Translations under genes and position numbers: made by a program
Part shown: piece after piece, positions 1 to 6,557 of the stretch
How the letters are laid out: each line of letters starts with the position of its first letter
How positions within the stretch are numbered: the stretch's first letter is position 1
From: Hyphomicrobiales bacterium
GTDB lineage: Bacteria; Pseudomonadota; Alphaproteobacteria; Rhizobiales; Beijerinckiaceae
Length of the DNA: 8,322 bases
Direction: 5' to 3'
Assembly (NCBI GenBank): GCA_028290595.1
Contig: JAQGJO010000143.1
Coordinates: 1-8,322, forward strand
Notes under the pieces: model-generated
What the model saw: only the letters and a program-made list of their open reading frames with translations
Databases searched by the model: none
What the model was told of the DNA's origin: nothing

Positions 1-723
1 GAGGCCGAGGCGGGGCTCGATCTGGCGCGCGACGCCACATTCGTTGCCGGCCACTCACTTGGCGAATATTCGGCGCTGGCGGCGGCGGGCTCGTTCAGCC
101 TGTCCGACACGGCGCGGCTGCTGCGCCTGCGCGGCGATGCCATGCAAAAGGCTGTGCCTGTCGGTGTCGGCGCCATGGCGGCTCTGCTCGGTCTTGATTA
201 CGAGACCGGCGTCGCCGTGGCTGCCGAGGCCGCAAGCCCGACCGAAGTCTGCCAGATCGCCAATGACAATGGCGGCGGCCAGGTCGTGGCCTCAGGTCAC
301 AAGGCGGCCGTCGAGCGCGCCGTCGAGATCGCCAAGACGAAAGGCGCGCGCCGCGCCCTGATTCTGCCGGTGTCCGCGCCCTTCCATTGTGCGCTGATGC
401 AGCCGGCCGCCGATGACATGCGCGAGGCGCTGGCGAAGGTGGCGATCAAAGCCCCGAAGGCGCCGCTCGTCGCCAATGTCCTGGCCGCGCCGATCACCGA
501 TCCCGACGACATTCGCAGGCGTCTGGTAGAACAGGTTACCGGCACCGTGCGCTGGCGCGAATCGGTGGCTTTCATGGCCGGGCAGGGCGTCACGACCTTT
601 TATGAACTGGGCGCGGGCAAGGTGCTCGCCGGGCTGGTCAAGCGCATTGCCGACACGGCGACCGGCACCGCCATCGGCGCGCCTGCCGATATCGAAGCGT
701 TCGCCAACCGGGCGCGCGCCTGA
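1..723 (+). CDS. fabD: Malonyl-CoA:ACP transacylase FabD (5' end missing)
   Basis: This enzyme transfers malonyl from malonyl-CoA to the phosphopantetheine thiol of AcpP in the cytoplasm, supplying the extender unit for fatty acid synthesis. The reading frame is open from base 1 and stops with TGA at 721-723, leaving 240 residues. The nucleophile motif GHSLGEY is at residues 17-23 with Ser19, and the catalytic His129 lies in the APFHCALM motif. In E. coli FabD the equivalent residues are Ser92 and His201, so roughly 73 N-terminal residues lie outside the window, which would give the usual length near 310. The ATG codons at 44 (another frame) and 142 (in frame, but after the active-site serine) cannot be the true start. 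fabG follows after 44 bp with no terminator-like structure, so the two are probably co-transcribed. Family assignment is secure. Confidence 0.96.
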   Translation, partial: EAEAGLDLARDATFVAGHSLGEYSALAAAGSFSLSDTARLLRLRGDAMQKAVPVGVGAMAALLGLDYETGVAVAAEAASPTEVCQIANDNGGGQVVASGHKAAVERAVEIAKTKGARRALILPVSAPFHCALMQPAADDMREALAKVAIKAPKAPLVANVLAAPITDPDDIRRRLVEQVTGTVRWRESVAFMAGQGVTTFYELGAGKVLAGLVKRIADTATGTAIGAPADIEAFANRARA

Positions 724-767
724 GCTTTTCTCTTCAGCTTTTTGCAGCTATTTGATGGAGCAATCGG

Positions 768-1505
768 ATGTTCGATCTGACCGGCATGAACGCGCTGGTG
801 ACCGGCGCGACCGGCGGGCTTGGCGGCGCCATCGCGCGTGGCCTGCATAAGCAAGGCGCCGCTGTGGGCATTTCCGGCACTCGCGTCGAAGCGTTGGAGG
901 CGCTGGCCGCGGAGCTGGGCGAGCGCGTCCATATTCTGCCCTGCAATCTTGCCGATAAAGAGCAGGTTGAAGCGCTGGTGCCGGCCGCCGAAAAGGCACT
1001 GGGCCAGGTCGATATCCTAATCAACAATGCGGGCATCACACGCGATGGCCTGTTCATGCGCATGAAGGACGACGATTGGGAAACCGTCATCGCCGTCAAC
1101 CTCACATCGGCCTTCCGGCTGTCGCGGGCGAGCCTGCGCGGCATGATGAAACGCCGCTTCGGCCGCATCATCTCAATCACCTCGATTGTCGGCGTCACCG
1201 GCAATGCCGGCCAGGGCAATTACGCGGCGTCCAAGGCAGGCATGATCGGCATGACCAAATCGCTGGCTGCCGAAGTCGCCAGCCGCACTGTCACCGTCAA
1301 TTGCGTGGCGCCCGGATTTATCCGCAGCCCGATGACCGACGTGCTCAACGACAAGCAGAAAGAGACTATCATGGCCAATATTCCGGCCGGCCGACTCGGT
1401 GAAGGCGACGACATTGCCGCCGCCGTCGTTTATCTCGCCAGCCGGGAAGCCTCTTATGTGACGGGCCAGACGCTCCATGTGAACGGCGGCATGGCTATGA
1501 TTTAA
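768..1505 (+). CDS. fabG: 3-oxoacyl-[ACP] reductase FabG
   Basis: NADPH-dependent short-chain dehydrogenase that reduces 3-oxoacyl-ACP to (R)-3-hydroxyacyl-ACP, the first reduction of each elongation cycle. It has 245 residues, the normal FabG length. The Rossmann cofactor motif TGATGGLG is at residues 12-19 and the NNAG motif at 86-89. The SDR catalytic set is Asn111, Ser139, Tyr152 and Lys156 (YAASK), and the C-terminus reads TGQTLHVNGGMAMI, typical of FabG rather than of a general SDR. The ATG at 768 has a GGAG ribosome site at 757-760, seven bases upstream. Position between fabD and acpP supports the fatty-acid role over the many paralogous SDRs. The stop is TAA at 1503-1505, and no terminator hairpin is seen after it. 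Confidence 0.97.
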   Translation: MFDLTGMNALVTGATGGLGGAIARGLHKQGAAVGISGTRVEALEALAAELGERVHILPCNLADKEQVEALVPAAEKALGQVDILINNAGITRDGLFMRMKDDDWETVIAVNLTSAFRLSRASLRGMMKRRFGRIISITSIVGVTGNAGQGNYAASKAGMIGMTKSLAAEVASRTVTVNCVAPGFIRSPMTDVLNDKQKETIMANIPAGRLGEGDDIAAAVVYLASREASYVTGQTLHVNGGMAMI

Positions 1506-1788
1506 TTGAGAATACGGGAAAAGTGGCGGCATCCGGGCAACTTTTGGGCGCCTCTCGCATTGCAAATCGAAGTATGCTAGGACGCCCGGAATTCTGCCGG
1601 AGATGGTTGCTGGCGCACGGTCTTACGGGACATGCGCGGCAACTTTTGTTAAGGATGGTCACCCAATCGGGATATTGGCCACCGGTCAGAGTGCTGGCGA
1701 GTCGGTCTTTGTCGGCGATGCGGTAGTCGCAGGTCGATAGATAGGCAGAACACCGGACGAGTTTCGGATTTAACGGGGAAGTTGGAAA
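1506..1788. other. fabG-acpP intergenic region, likely acpP leader/promoter
   Basis: These 283 bp hold no convincing gene. A 67-codon open frame (1523-1726) lacks a good ribosome site and resembles no family I know. The region is less GC-rich than the flanking genes. It contains a 10-base direct repeat, GGCAACTTTT, at 1536-1545 and 1638-1647. Promoter elements are only suggestive: a TATGCT hexamer at 1573-1578 lacks a proper -35 partner, and TTGTTA (1646-1651) with GATATT (1671-1676) has a long 19-base spacer. A separate acpP promoter here is inferred from the gap length and the terminator after acpP; it is not proven by the sequence. Confidence 0.4.
1536..1647 (+). repeat. Direct repeat GGCAACTTTT, two copies upstream of acpP
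   Basis: Identical 10-mers lie at 1536-1545 and 1638-1647, 102 bp apart, both in the fabG-acpP gap and both followed by G or T-rich bases. They could be regulator half-sites or simple coincidence. By a rough estimate a 10-base match within a gap this size has a chance of a few percent. Confidence 0.4.
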
Positions 1789-2028
1789 ATGAGCGATGTC
1801 GCCGAGCGCGTAAAAAAGATTGTTGTAGAACATTTGGGTGTCGACGCCGACAAGGTCGTCGATGGCGCCAATTTCATCGATGACCTCGGCGCGGACTCGC
1901 TGGATACCGTCGAACTCGTCATGGCGTTCGAGGAAGAATTCGGCGTTGAGATCCCCGACGATGCGGCGGAAACCATCGTCACCGTGGGTGATGCGGTGAA
2001 GTTTCTGGAAAAGGCGCAAACTGCCTGA
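1789..2028 (+). CDS. acpP: Acyl carrier protein AcpP
   Basis: Small acidic carrier that holds growing acyl chains on a 4'-phosphopantetheine arm. It partners FabD, FabG and FabF, as well as lipid A and phospholipid acyltransferases. It has 79 residues, normal for the family. The attachment motif [10 protein letters not shown] carries Ser37 (codon 1897-1899), and helix II/III features such as [12 protein letters not shown] match primary-metabolism ACPs. The alternative, a specialised ACP such as AcpXL or NodF, is unlikely given the canonical sequence and the position between fabG and fabF. The ATG at 1789 is preceded by GGGGA (1775-1779) at nine-base spacing. A long upstream gap and a strong terminator downstream suggest it is often transcribed alone, in keeping with the high abundance of ACP in bacteria. 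Confidence 0.98.
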   Translation: MSDVAERVKKIVVEHLGVDADKVVDGANFIDDLGADSLDTVELVMAFEEEFGVEIPDDAAETIVTVGDAVKFLEKAQTA

Positions 2029-2073
2029 AGCTTTGACCGAAGAATGGGGGGCCAGTTTCGGCCAGCTCACAAC

Positions 2074-2099
2074 AAGGGCCGGGATTCCCGGCCCTTTTT
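2074..2099 (+). terminator. Intrinsic terminator after acpP
   Basis: A 10-bp perfect stem (AAGGGCCGGG at 2074-2083 pairing with CCCGGCCCTT at 2087-2096) closes a 3-base loop, and the last stem bases run into TTTTT (2095-2099). It lies 45 bases after the acpP stop. This is a textbook Rho-independent terminator and separates acpP transcription from fabF, at least partly. Confidence 0.93.
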
Positions 2100-2150
2100 G
2101 TGTCTTGCCAAGATATCTTGCCAAGACGTCTTGCCAAGACGTCTTGCCGA
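2099..2150 (+). repeat. 13-bp tandem repeat made of three perfect 12-bp palindromes
   Basis: The 13-base unit GACGTCTTGCCAA recurs about four times: a degenerate first copy at 2099-2111, then 2112-2124 (GATATC variant), 2125-2137, and 2138-2150 (last-but-one base changed). Read differently, it contains three perfect palindromes, CAAGATATCTTG (2109-2120), CAAGACGTCTTG (2122-2133) and CAAGACGTCTTG (2135-2146), each separated by a single C. A TATGAT hexamer (2151-2156) lies immediately after. It could be an array of dimeric-regulator sites for fabF, a replication-slippage minisatellite, or a structured transcript. The sequence does not decide between these. Confidence 0.85.
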
Positions 2151-2200
2151 TATGATCACGGGATTGATGTGATGAGGTTTTGCAATTCGGGAGGTGGGGC

Positions 2201-3463
2201 GTGAGGCGCGTCGTCGTTACCGGAGTAGGCATGGTGTCGCCGCTGGCCTGCGGAGCCGAGGAAACCTGGCAACGCTTGCTGGCGTCGAAGAGCGGTGCCG
2301 GCCGGATCGAAAGATTCGAGGTCTCCGATCTGTCGTGCCAGATCGCCTGCGAGATTGAACGCGGCGATGGTTCCAATGGCACTTTCAATCCTGATCAATG
2401 GATGGAGCCGAAGGAACAGCGCAAGGTCGACGATTACATTCTGTACGGCGTTTCTGCTGCAACGCAGGCGCTGGCCGATGCCGGCTGGGCGCCCAAGACC
2501 TATGAAGATCAGGTCGCCACCGGCGTGCTGATCGGCTCGGGCATCGGCGGCTTGAGCGGCATCTACGAGACCTCGCTGATCTTGAAGGAGCGCGGTCCGC
2601 GCCGCGTCTCGCCCTTCTTCATTCCCGGCCGTCTGATCAATCTCGTGTCGGGCTATGTCTCGATCGAGCATGGTTTGAAGGGGCCGAACCATTCCGTCGT
2701 CACGGCCTGCTCGACCGGCGCTCATGCCATCGGTGACGCCGGCCGGTTTATCGCCTTTGGCGACGCCGACGTCATGGTCGCGGGCGGCGCTGAATCGGCA
2801 GTTTGCCGTATCGGCATGGCCGGCTTTGCCGCCTGCCGCGCCTTGTCCACAGGTTTTAACGACCGCCCGGAGCAGGGCTCGCGCCCGTACGATAAAGACC
2901 GCGACGGCTTCGTCATGGGCGAAGGCGCCGGCTGCGTCGTGCTCGAGGAATACGAGCACGCCAAGGCCCGCGGCGCGAAAATCTACGGCGAACTGATCGG
3001 CTACGGCCTGTCGGGCGACGCCTACCATATCACCGCGCCGGCCGAGGACGGCGACGGCGCTTTTCGCTGCATGACCATGGCGCTGAAGCGCGCCGGTATC
3101 CCTGCTTCCGAAATCGATTACATCAATGCCCACGGCACTTCGACGCCGCTCGGCGATGAAATAGAACTGGCGGCGGTGCAGCGGCTTGTCGGCAATGCCG
3201 CCAGCAAGATTTCGATGTCTTCGACGAAATCGGCGATCGGGCATCTTCTCGGCGCTGCCGGCGCGGTCGAGGCGATTTTCTGCCTGCTCGCCATGCGTGA
3301 CGGTGTCGCGCCGCCGACCCTGAACCTGGACAACCCTTCCGTTGACACGCCCATCGATCTGGTGCCGCATAAGCCCAGAAAGCGTGAAATCAACGTCGCT
3401 TTGTCCAATTCATTCGGGTTTGGGGGGACGAACGCGTCGATTATCTTCAAACAGATACATTGA
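2201..3463 (+). CDS. fabF: 3-oxoacyl-[ACP] synthase II FabF
   Basis: Condensing enzyme that joins malonyl-ACP to acyl-ACP by decarboxylative Claisen condensation, extending fatty acids. I choose the GTG at 2201. It has a GGAGGT ribosome site at 2190-2195 and gives the family N-terminus MRRVVVTGVGMVSPL. The longer in-frame TTG at 2180 would place the ribosome site inside the gene. The product has 420 residues, usual for the family. The catalytic triad is Cys170 (VTACSTGA), His311 (NAHGTSTP) and His348 (KSAIGHLLGAAG), with Lys343; the gating GFGG motif is near residue 407. FabB-type or chain-length-factor paralogues are less likely because of the gene order and full active site. It lies downstream of the acpP terminator, so it needs read-through or its own promoter. 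The neighbouring gene mltG begins 156 bp later. Confidence 0.96.
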   Translation: MRRVVVTGVGMVSPLACGAEETWQRLLASKSGAGRIERFEVSDLSCQIACEIERGDGSNGTFNPDQWMEPKEQRKVDDYILYGVSAATQALADAGWAPKTYEDQVATGVLIGSGIGGLSGIYETSLILKERGPRRVSPFFIPGRLINLVSGYVSIEHGLKGPNHSVVTACSTGAHAIGDAGRFIAFGDADVMVAGGAESAVCRIGMAGFAACRALSTGFNDRPEQGSRPYDKDRDGFVMGEGAGCVVLEEYEHAKARGAKIYGELIGYGLSGDAYHITAPAEDGDGAFRCMTMALKRAGIPASEIDYINAHGTSTPLGDEIELAAVQRLVGNAASKISMSSTKSAIGHLLGAAGAVEAIFCLLAMRDGVAPPTLNLDNPSVDTPIDLVPHKPRKREINVALSNSFGFGGTNASIIFKQIH

Positions 3464-3619
3464 TACGTTAAGGTGAACGGCAATTGGCAGCGACCGGCGT
3501 GGCAAATCCATATTTCGCCACAATCGGTTCTAAGGTAGGCTTTCTTATAGGCACCGGCAAGATTTGGCGTATCCTGACGCCGGGTTACACGATCTGTCGC
3601 GTTGTTGATTGGAGTTAAA
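3464..3619. other. fabF-mltG intergenic region
   Basis: These 156 bp hold no open frame of note and no terminator with a T-tract. A TTGGCA hexamer at 3484-3489 is a fair -35, but the nearest -10-like bases (CATATT, 3509-3514) sit 19 bases on, so a promoter for mltG here is only possible. The gap is longer than expected for tightly coupled genes. Confidence 0.35.
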
Positions 3620-5548
3620 ATGTCGGAAGGGCAACCGACCGAAGACGAAGGCGTGTCGAAGCCCGTTGAGCGGGAGCGCGCCCGCTTTTTTGGACGCCGC
3701 CGCTCGCTGCAGACGCCGTCGGAAGCATTGCAGCCCGAAGCTGCGCCGCCGCCGCCGGCCGGCAAACCGCAAAGCCAGCGCCGTCCAATCCTGTCCGGAG
3801 TGAGCGGCTTTCTGTCGTTCCTGCTGTTAGCGGCGCTGCTGTCGGTTGGCGGCATGGCCTCGCTGAGCAAGCGGTTGAATGCGCCAGGCCCGCTGGCCAC
3901 CGAACAGACAGTTTATATTCCGCCGCGCACCGATGTGATGGAAATCATCGATCAGCTCGACAAGACCGGCGTGATCAACGAGCCGACCTTGATGCGCATT
4001 GCGCTGGTCGCCGAACAGAAGTGGCGCGACGTCAAGGCCGGCGAATATCTGTTCAAGCAGAAGGCCAGCTTGCAGGACGTCATCGACACGCTGGTTGCCG
4101 GCAGGCAGATTCTGCATTCGGTGACGATCCCCGAAGGTCTGACCAGCGAACAGATTGTCCAGCGTCTGCGCGACAACGATTTGTTGGCAGGCGACATTCG
4201 CGAGATTCCACGCGAAGGCACGATCATGCCGGAAACTTATCGGGTGGCGCGCGGTATGGCGCGCACGGCGCTGATCGCCCAGATGCAGGCGGGGCAGAAC
4301 CGGCTGCTCGACCAGATCTGGGAACGCCGCGCCCCCGATCTGCCGCTGCGATCGAAATATGAACTGGTGACCTTGGCGTCCATCGTCGAAAAGGAAACCG
4401 GCCGTGCTGATGAGCGCACGCGCGTTGCGGCAGTCTTCCAGAACCGTCTGCAGAAGCGCATGCGGCTGCAGTCCGATCCGACCATTGTCTATGGCATCGT
4501 CGGTGGCAGGGGAACGCTCGGACGGCCGATCCAGCGCAGTGAAATCACCCGCGCCACGCCTTACAATACTTATGTCATCGATGGCTTGCCGCCGGGGCCT
4601 ATTGCGAACCCTGGCCGCGCCGCCATGGAAGCAGTCGCCAACCCGTCGAAGACGCGCGATCTGTTCTTCGTTGCCAATGGCACCGGCGGGCACGCTTTTG
4701 CCGAGACGGTCGACCAACACAATCGCAATGTCGGACGCTGGCGCGACATCGAAAAGGAAATGAAGGCCAAGGCCGCGGCAGGCGCGCCGGGCACGCCACC
4801 GTCGGATGTCGACCGGGTTTCGCCTGACGACCCTGTCGGTATCGACGTGCAGCAACCGCAACGTGCAGCGCCACCGCGCCGCAGTGATCTCTTTATCGAT
4901 CCGGTCTTCGGCGGATTGACGACCACGGCTTCCAATCAGGGCATGCCGGCGATGGAAAGCGCGCCGGTCGTCGCCCTGATGCCGAACCAGCCTTCGCCGA
5001 AGCCGGCTGCTGCCGCGCCGCAGCGTCCGTCGGCGCGCGTCGCCATCCAGCAGGCGAGCCCGCCGCCGCCGGCAGCCGAGGAAGCCAAGTCCGTAGAAGC
5101 CAAGTCCGTGGAGGCCAAGTCCGTACCGGCCGGTGCTACCGCCTTTGCCAACTTCGCGCTTGGCCCCAGCGTCGATCAGCTCGGTTTCGTCATTCGTGGC
5201 GTCAACGACCGTCCCGATGCATCGCAATTGCTTGACGGCCCCGTCAGTGGCGACACTGCCGCGGCCTCCGACGTCGACATGGCCGTTGTGCCGCTCTCGG
5301 CGGCCCGTCGTGCCGACCAGCAGGCGCGCATGGCGCGCTTCGGCAATGCCACGGACAATACGACGCCGCCGGCCGATGACGGCGCTGCGCCGCAGCCTGA
5401 AACCGTCCGCTCCGCTTCACCCGCGCCGACGCCGGTGCGTGCCAAGGCATTCGACGCCTCCGAAGGCACCAAGCTCGATCCGCTGCGCAACACCACGTGG
5501 GATCTGAATTCAACCAAAACCGTGCCGCCGTTTCGCACCATGCAGTAA
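3620..5548 (+). CDS. mltG: Endolytic murein transglycosylase MltG (YceG-like) with long C-terminal tail
   Basis: Inner-membrane lytic transglycosylase that cleaves nascent peptidoglycan strands and sets glycan length. The start is the ATG at 3620 with GGAG at 3611-3614; an in-frame TTG at 3602 lies upstream of that ribosome site. The product has 642 residues. A basic N-terminal cytoplasmic segment (1-56, Pro-rich) is followed by one membrane segment (about 57-80). A LysM-like/YceG domain (about 95-375) contains LASIVEKETG (252-261) with the catalytic Glu in the EKE pair at 257-259, then RLQSDPTIVYG and the PYNTY...GLPPGPI motif. E. coli MltG is about 340 residues; here everything after about 385 is an added low-complexity Pro/Ala-rich periplasmic tail, including three EAKSV repeats (488-502) and a final WDLNSTKTVP segment. 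The position after fabF is shared with E. coli, where pabC intervenes. Confidence 0.94.
   Translation: MSEGQPTEDEGVSKPVERERARFFGRRRSLQTPSEALQPEAAPPPPAGKPQSQRRPILSGVSGFLSFLLLAALLSVGGMASLSKRLNAPGPLATEQTVYIPPRTDVMEIIDQLDKTGVINEPTLMRIALVAEQKWRDVKAGEYLFKQKASLQDVIDTLVAGRQILHSVTIPEGLTSEQIVQRLRDNDLLAGDIREIPREGTIMPETYRVARGMARTALIAQMQAGQNRLLDQIWERRAPDLPLRSKYELVTLASIVEKETGRADERTRVAAVFQNRLQKRMRLQSDPTIVYGIVGGRGTLGRPIQRSEITRATPYNTYVIDGLPPGPIANPGRAAMEAVANPSKTRDLFFVANGTGGHAFAETVDQHNRNVGRWRDIEKEMKAKAAAGAPGTPPSDVDRVSPDDPVGIDVQQPQRAAPPRRSDLFIDPVFGGLTTTASNQGMPAMESAPVVALMPNQPSPKPAAAAPQRPSARVAIQQASPPPPAAEEAKSVEAKSVEAKSVPAGATAFANFALGPSVDQLGFVIRGVNDRPDASQLLDGPVSGDTAAASDVDMAVVPLSAARRADQQARMARFGNATDNTTPPADDGAAPQPETVRSASPAPTPVRAKAFDASEGTKLDPLRNTTWDLNSTKTVPPFRTMQ
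5081..5125 (+). repeat. 15-bp tandem repeat inside mltG, three copies
   Basis: Units at 5081-5095, 5096-5110 and 5111-5125 differ by only one or two bases each and encode EAKSV three times (residues 488-502). The period is a multiple of three, so copy-number change keeps the reading frame. It sits in the flexible tail, where length variation should be tolerated. Confidence 0.9.
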
Positions 5549-5581
5549 CGGCAGTGACCTGGAACAGTGGTCACCTGGCGG

Positions 5582-5610
5582 TTGAGCCGGAAGGCGCTGA
5601 ACTCTATGGT
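5582..5610 (+). promoter_or_regulatory. Candidate sigma-70-type promoter for yicC-gmk
   Basis: TTGAGC (5582-5587) and TATGGT (5605-5610) are separated by 17 bases. Shifted by one base they read GTTGAG-N17-CTATGG, partly matching the rhizobial housekeeping pattern CTTGAC-N17-CTATAT. The predicted start would leave a leader of about 50 bases before yicC. The 121-bp mltG-yicC gap also holds a short inverted pair GTGACC (5554-5559)/GGTCAC (5569-5574) without a T-tract. Each hexamer matches only four of six consensus bases, so this is tentative. Confidence 0.37.
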
Positions 5611-5669
5611 CGCGCCGGGTTCGGTCGAATCCAGGGCGCGTCTGCGCCATCACCCATAAGCGAGCCGGA

Positions 5670-6557
5670 ATGACCCTCAAGAGCATGACCGGATTTTCCC
5701 GCGCCGCCGGTTCGCACGGAACCTGGCGCTGGGCCTGGGAAATCAAGGCGGTCAACGCCAAGGGGCTCGACCTGCGCGTGCGCGTGCCCCAGGGCTTCGA
5801 CGCGATGGAACAGGACGCCAAGACGCGCGCCGGCCGGCGCCTGTCGCGCGGCACCTGCTATGCCAACCTGACCGCCCAGCGCGACAGCGCCGCCCCCGAG
5901 GTGCGCATCAATACTGCCGCGCTCCTGGCCTTGCAGGAGGCGCTGGCGCAATTGCCGGCCTCCGAGCGCCTGCGGCCGGCCTCGCTCGACGGGCTGCTGG
6001 CGATCCGCGGCATCGTCGATGTGGTCGACGCCGTGGACGCCGAAGACACCATGAAGGCGGTTCAGGCCGCGGCGCTGGAGTCTCTCGATGTTGCGTTGGC
6101 CGACCTCGTCGCCATGCGAGAAACCGAAGGCCGCGCCCTGCAGGCGGTGCTCAGCCAGCGCCTGGAGACGATCGCCCATCTGGCGCAGGCGGCGGAGGAT
6201 TGTCCGGGCCGCAAGCCGGAGGCTGTGCGCGAACGTCTGGCCCGCTCGGTCGCCGAACTGGCCGGCGCCTCGCCGGCGCTCGATCCGGTACGCCTGCATC
6301 AGGAAGCGATCCTGATCGCGGCAAAGGCCGATGTGCGCGAAGAACTTGATCGGCTCGTTGCCCACGTGGCGGCGGCGCGCGATCTCATCGCGTCGGACCA
6401 GCCGGTCGGGCGCAAGCTTGATTTTCTGGCGCAGGAACTGGCGCGTGAGGCCAATACGCTATGTTCGAAATCCAATGATCCGGCGCTGACCTCCATCGGC
6501 ATGGAGTTGCGGGTCGAGATCGAACAGTTTCGCGAACAGGTTCAGAATATCGAATGA
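5670..6557 (+). CDS. yicC: YicC-family endoribonuclease
   Basis: Member of the YicC/YloC family; E. coli YicC is an endoribonuclease implicated in small-RNA turnover, while the role in this organism is inferred only from the family. It has 295 residues, the usual length. The N-terminal YicC-like domain begins with the hallmark MTGFSRA (residues 6-12) and continues with a conserved EIKAVNAKGLDLRVR stretch. The C-terminal DUF1732-type domain ends in REANTLCSKSND (259-270) and a final EQFREQVQNIE. Where many homologues have Gly in NTLGSK, this one has Cys265. The ATG at 5670 has only a weak ribosome site (GAG, 5662-5664) but is the first plausible start and yields the family N-terminus. The stop overlaps the gmk start, as ATGA. 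The adjacency of yicC-like genes and gmk is also known in Bacillus (yloC near gmk). Confidence 0.93.
   Translation: MTLKSMTGFSRAAGSHGTWRWAWEIKAVNAKGLDLRVRVPQGFDAMEQDAKTRAGRRLSRGTCYANLTAQRDSAAPEVRINTAALLALQEALAQLPASERLRPASLDGLLAIRGIVDVVDAVDAEDTMKAVQAAALESLDVALADLVAMRETEGRALQAVLSQRLETIAHLAQAAEDCPGRKPEAVRERLARSVAELAGASPALDPVRLHQEAILIAAKADVREELDRLVAHVAAARDLIASDQPVGRKLDFLAQELAREANTLCSKSNDPALTSIGMELRVEIEQFREQVQNIE

Noticed and set aside
1523..1726. 67-codon + strand frame in the fabG-acpP gap
   Set aside because: No family resemblance and no Shine-Dalgarno of note; more probably part of the acpP leader.
2099..2150. Repeat block as a CRISPR array
   Set aside because: The unit is 13 bp with no unique spacers; the copies are directly tandem.
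2180..2200. TTG start for fabF at 2180, adding seven residues
   Set aside because: The GGAGGT ribosome site lies inside this extension and the GTG at 2201 gives the standard FabF N-terminus.
1495..2388. 297-codon minus-strand frame spanning the acpP region
   Set aside because: It crosses the fabG end, acpP, the terminator and the palindrome array, and its translation shows no domain; acpP on the + strand is unmistakable.
2156..3370. 404-codon open frame on the minus strand opposite fabF
   Set aside because: It is antisense to a complete, motif-verified FabF, its translation is Arg/Ala/Gly-rich with no recognisable domain, and such frames are common in high-GC DNA.
3602..3619. TTG start for mltG at 3602
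   Set aside because: The ATG at 3620 is preceded by GGAG at proper spacing, which falls within the proposed extension.
3827..5227. 466-codon open frame on the minus strand opposite mltG
   Set aside because: Antisense to MltG, Arg-rich composition typical of a shadow frame, no family resemblance, and no good ribosome site considered convincing.
5554..5574. GTGACC/GGTCAC inverted pair after mltG as a terminator
   Set aside because: The stem is only 6 bp with a 9-base loop and no following T-tract; at most a weak hairpin.
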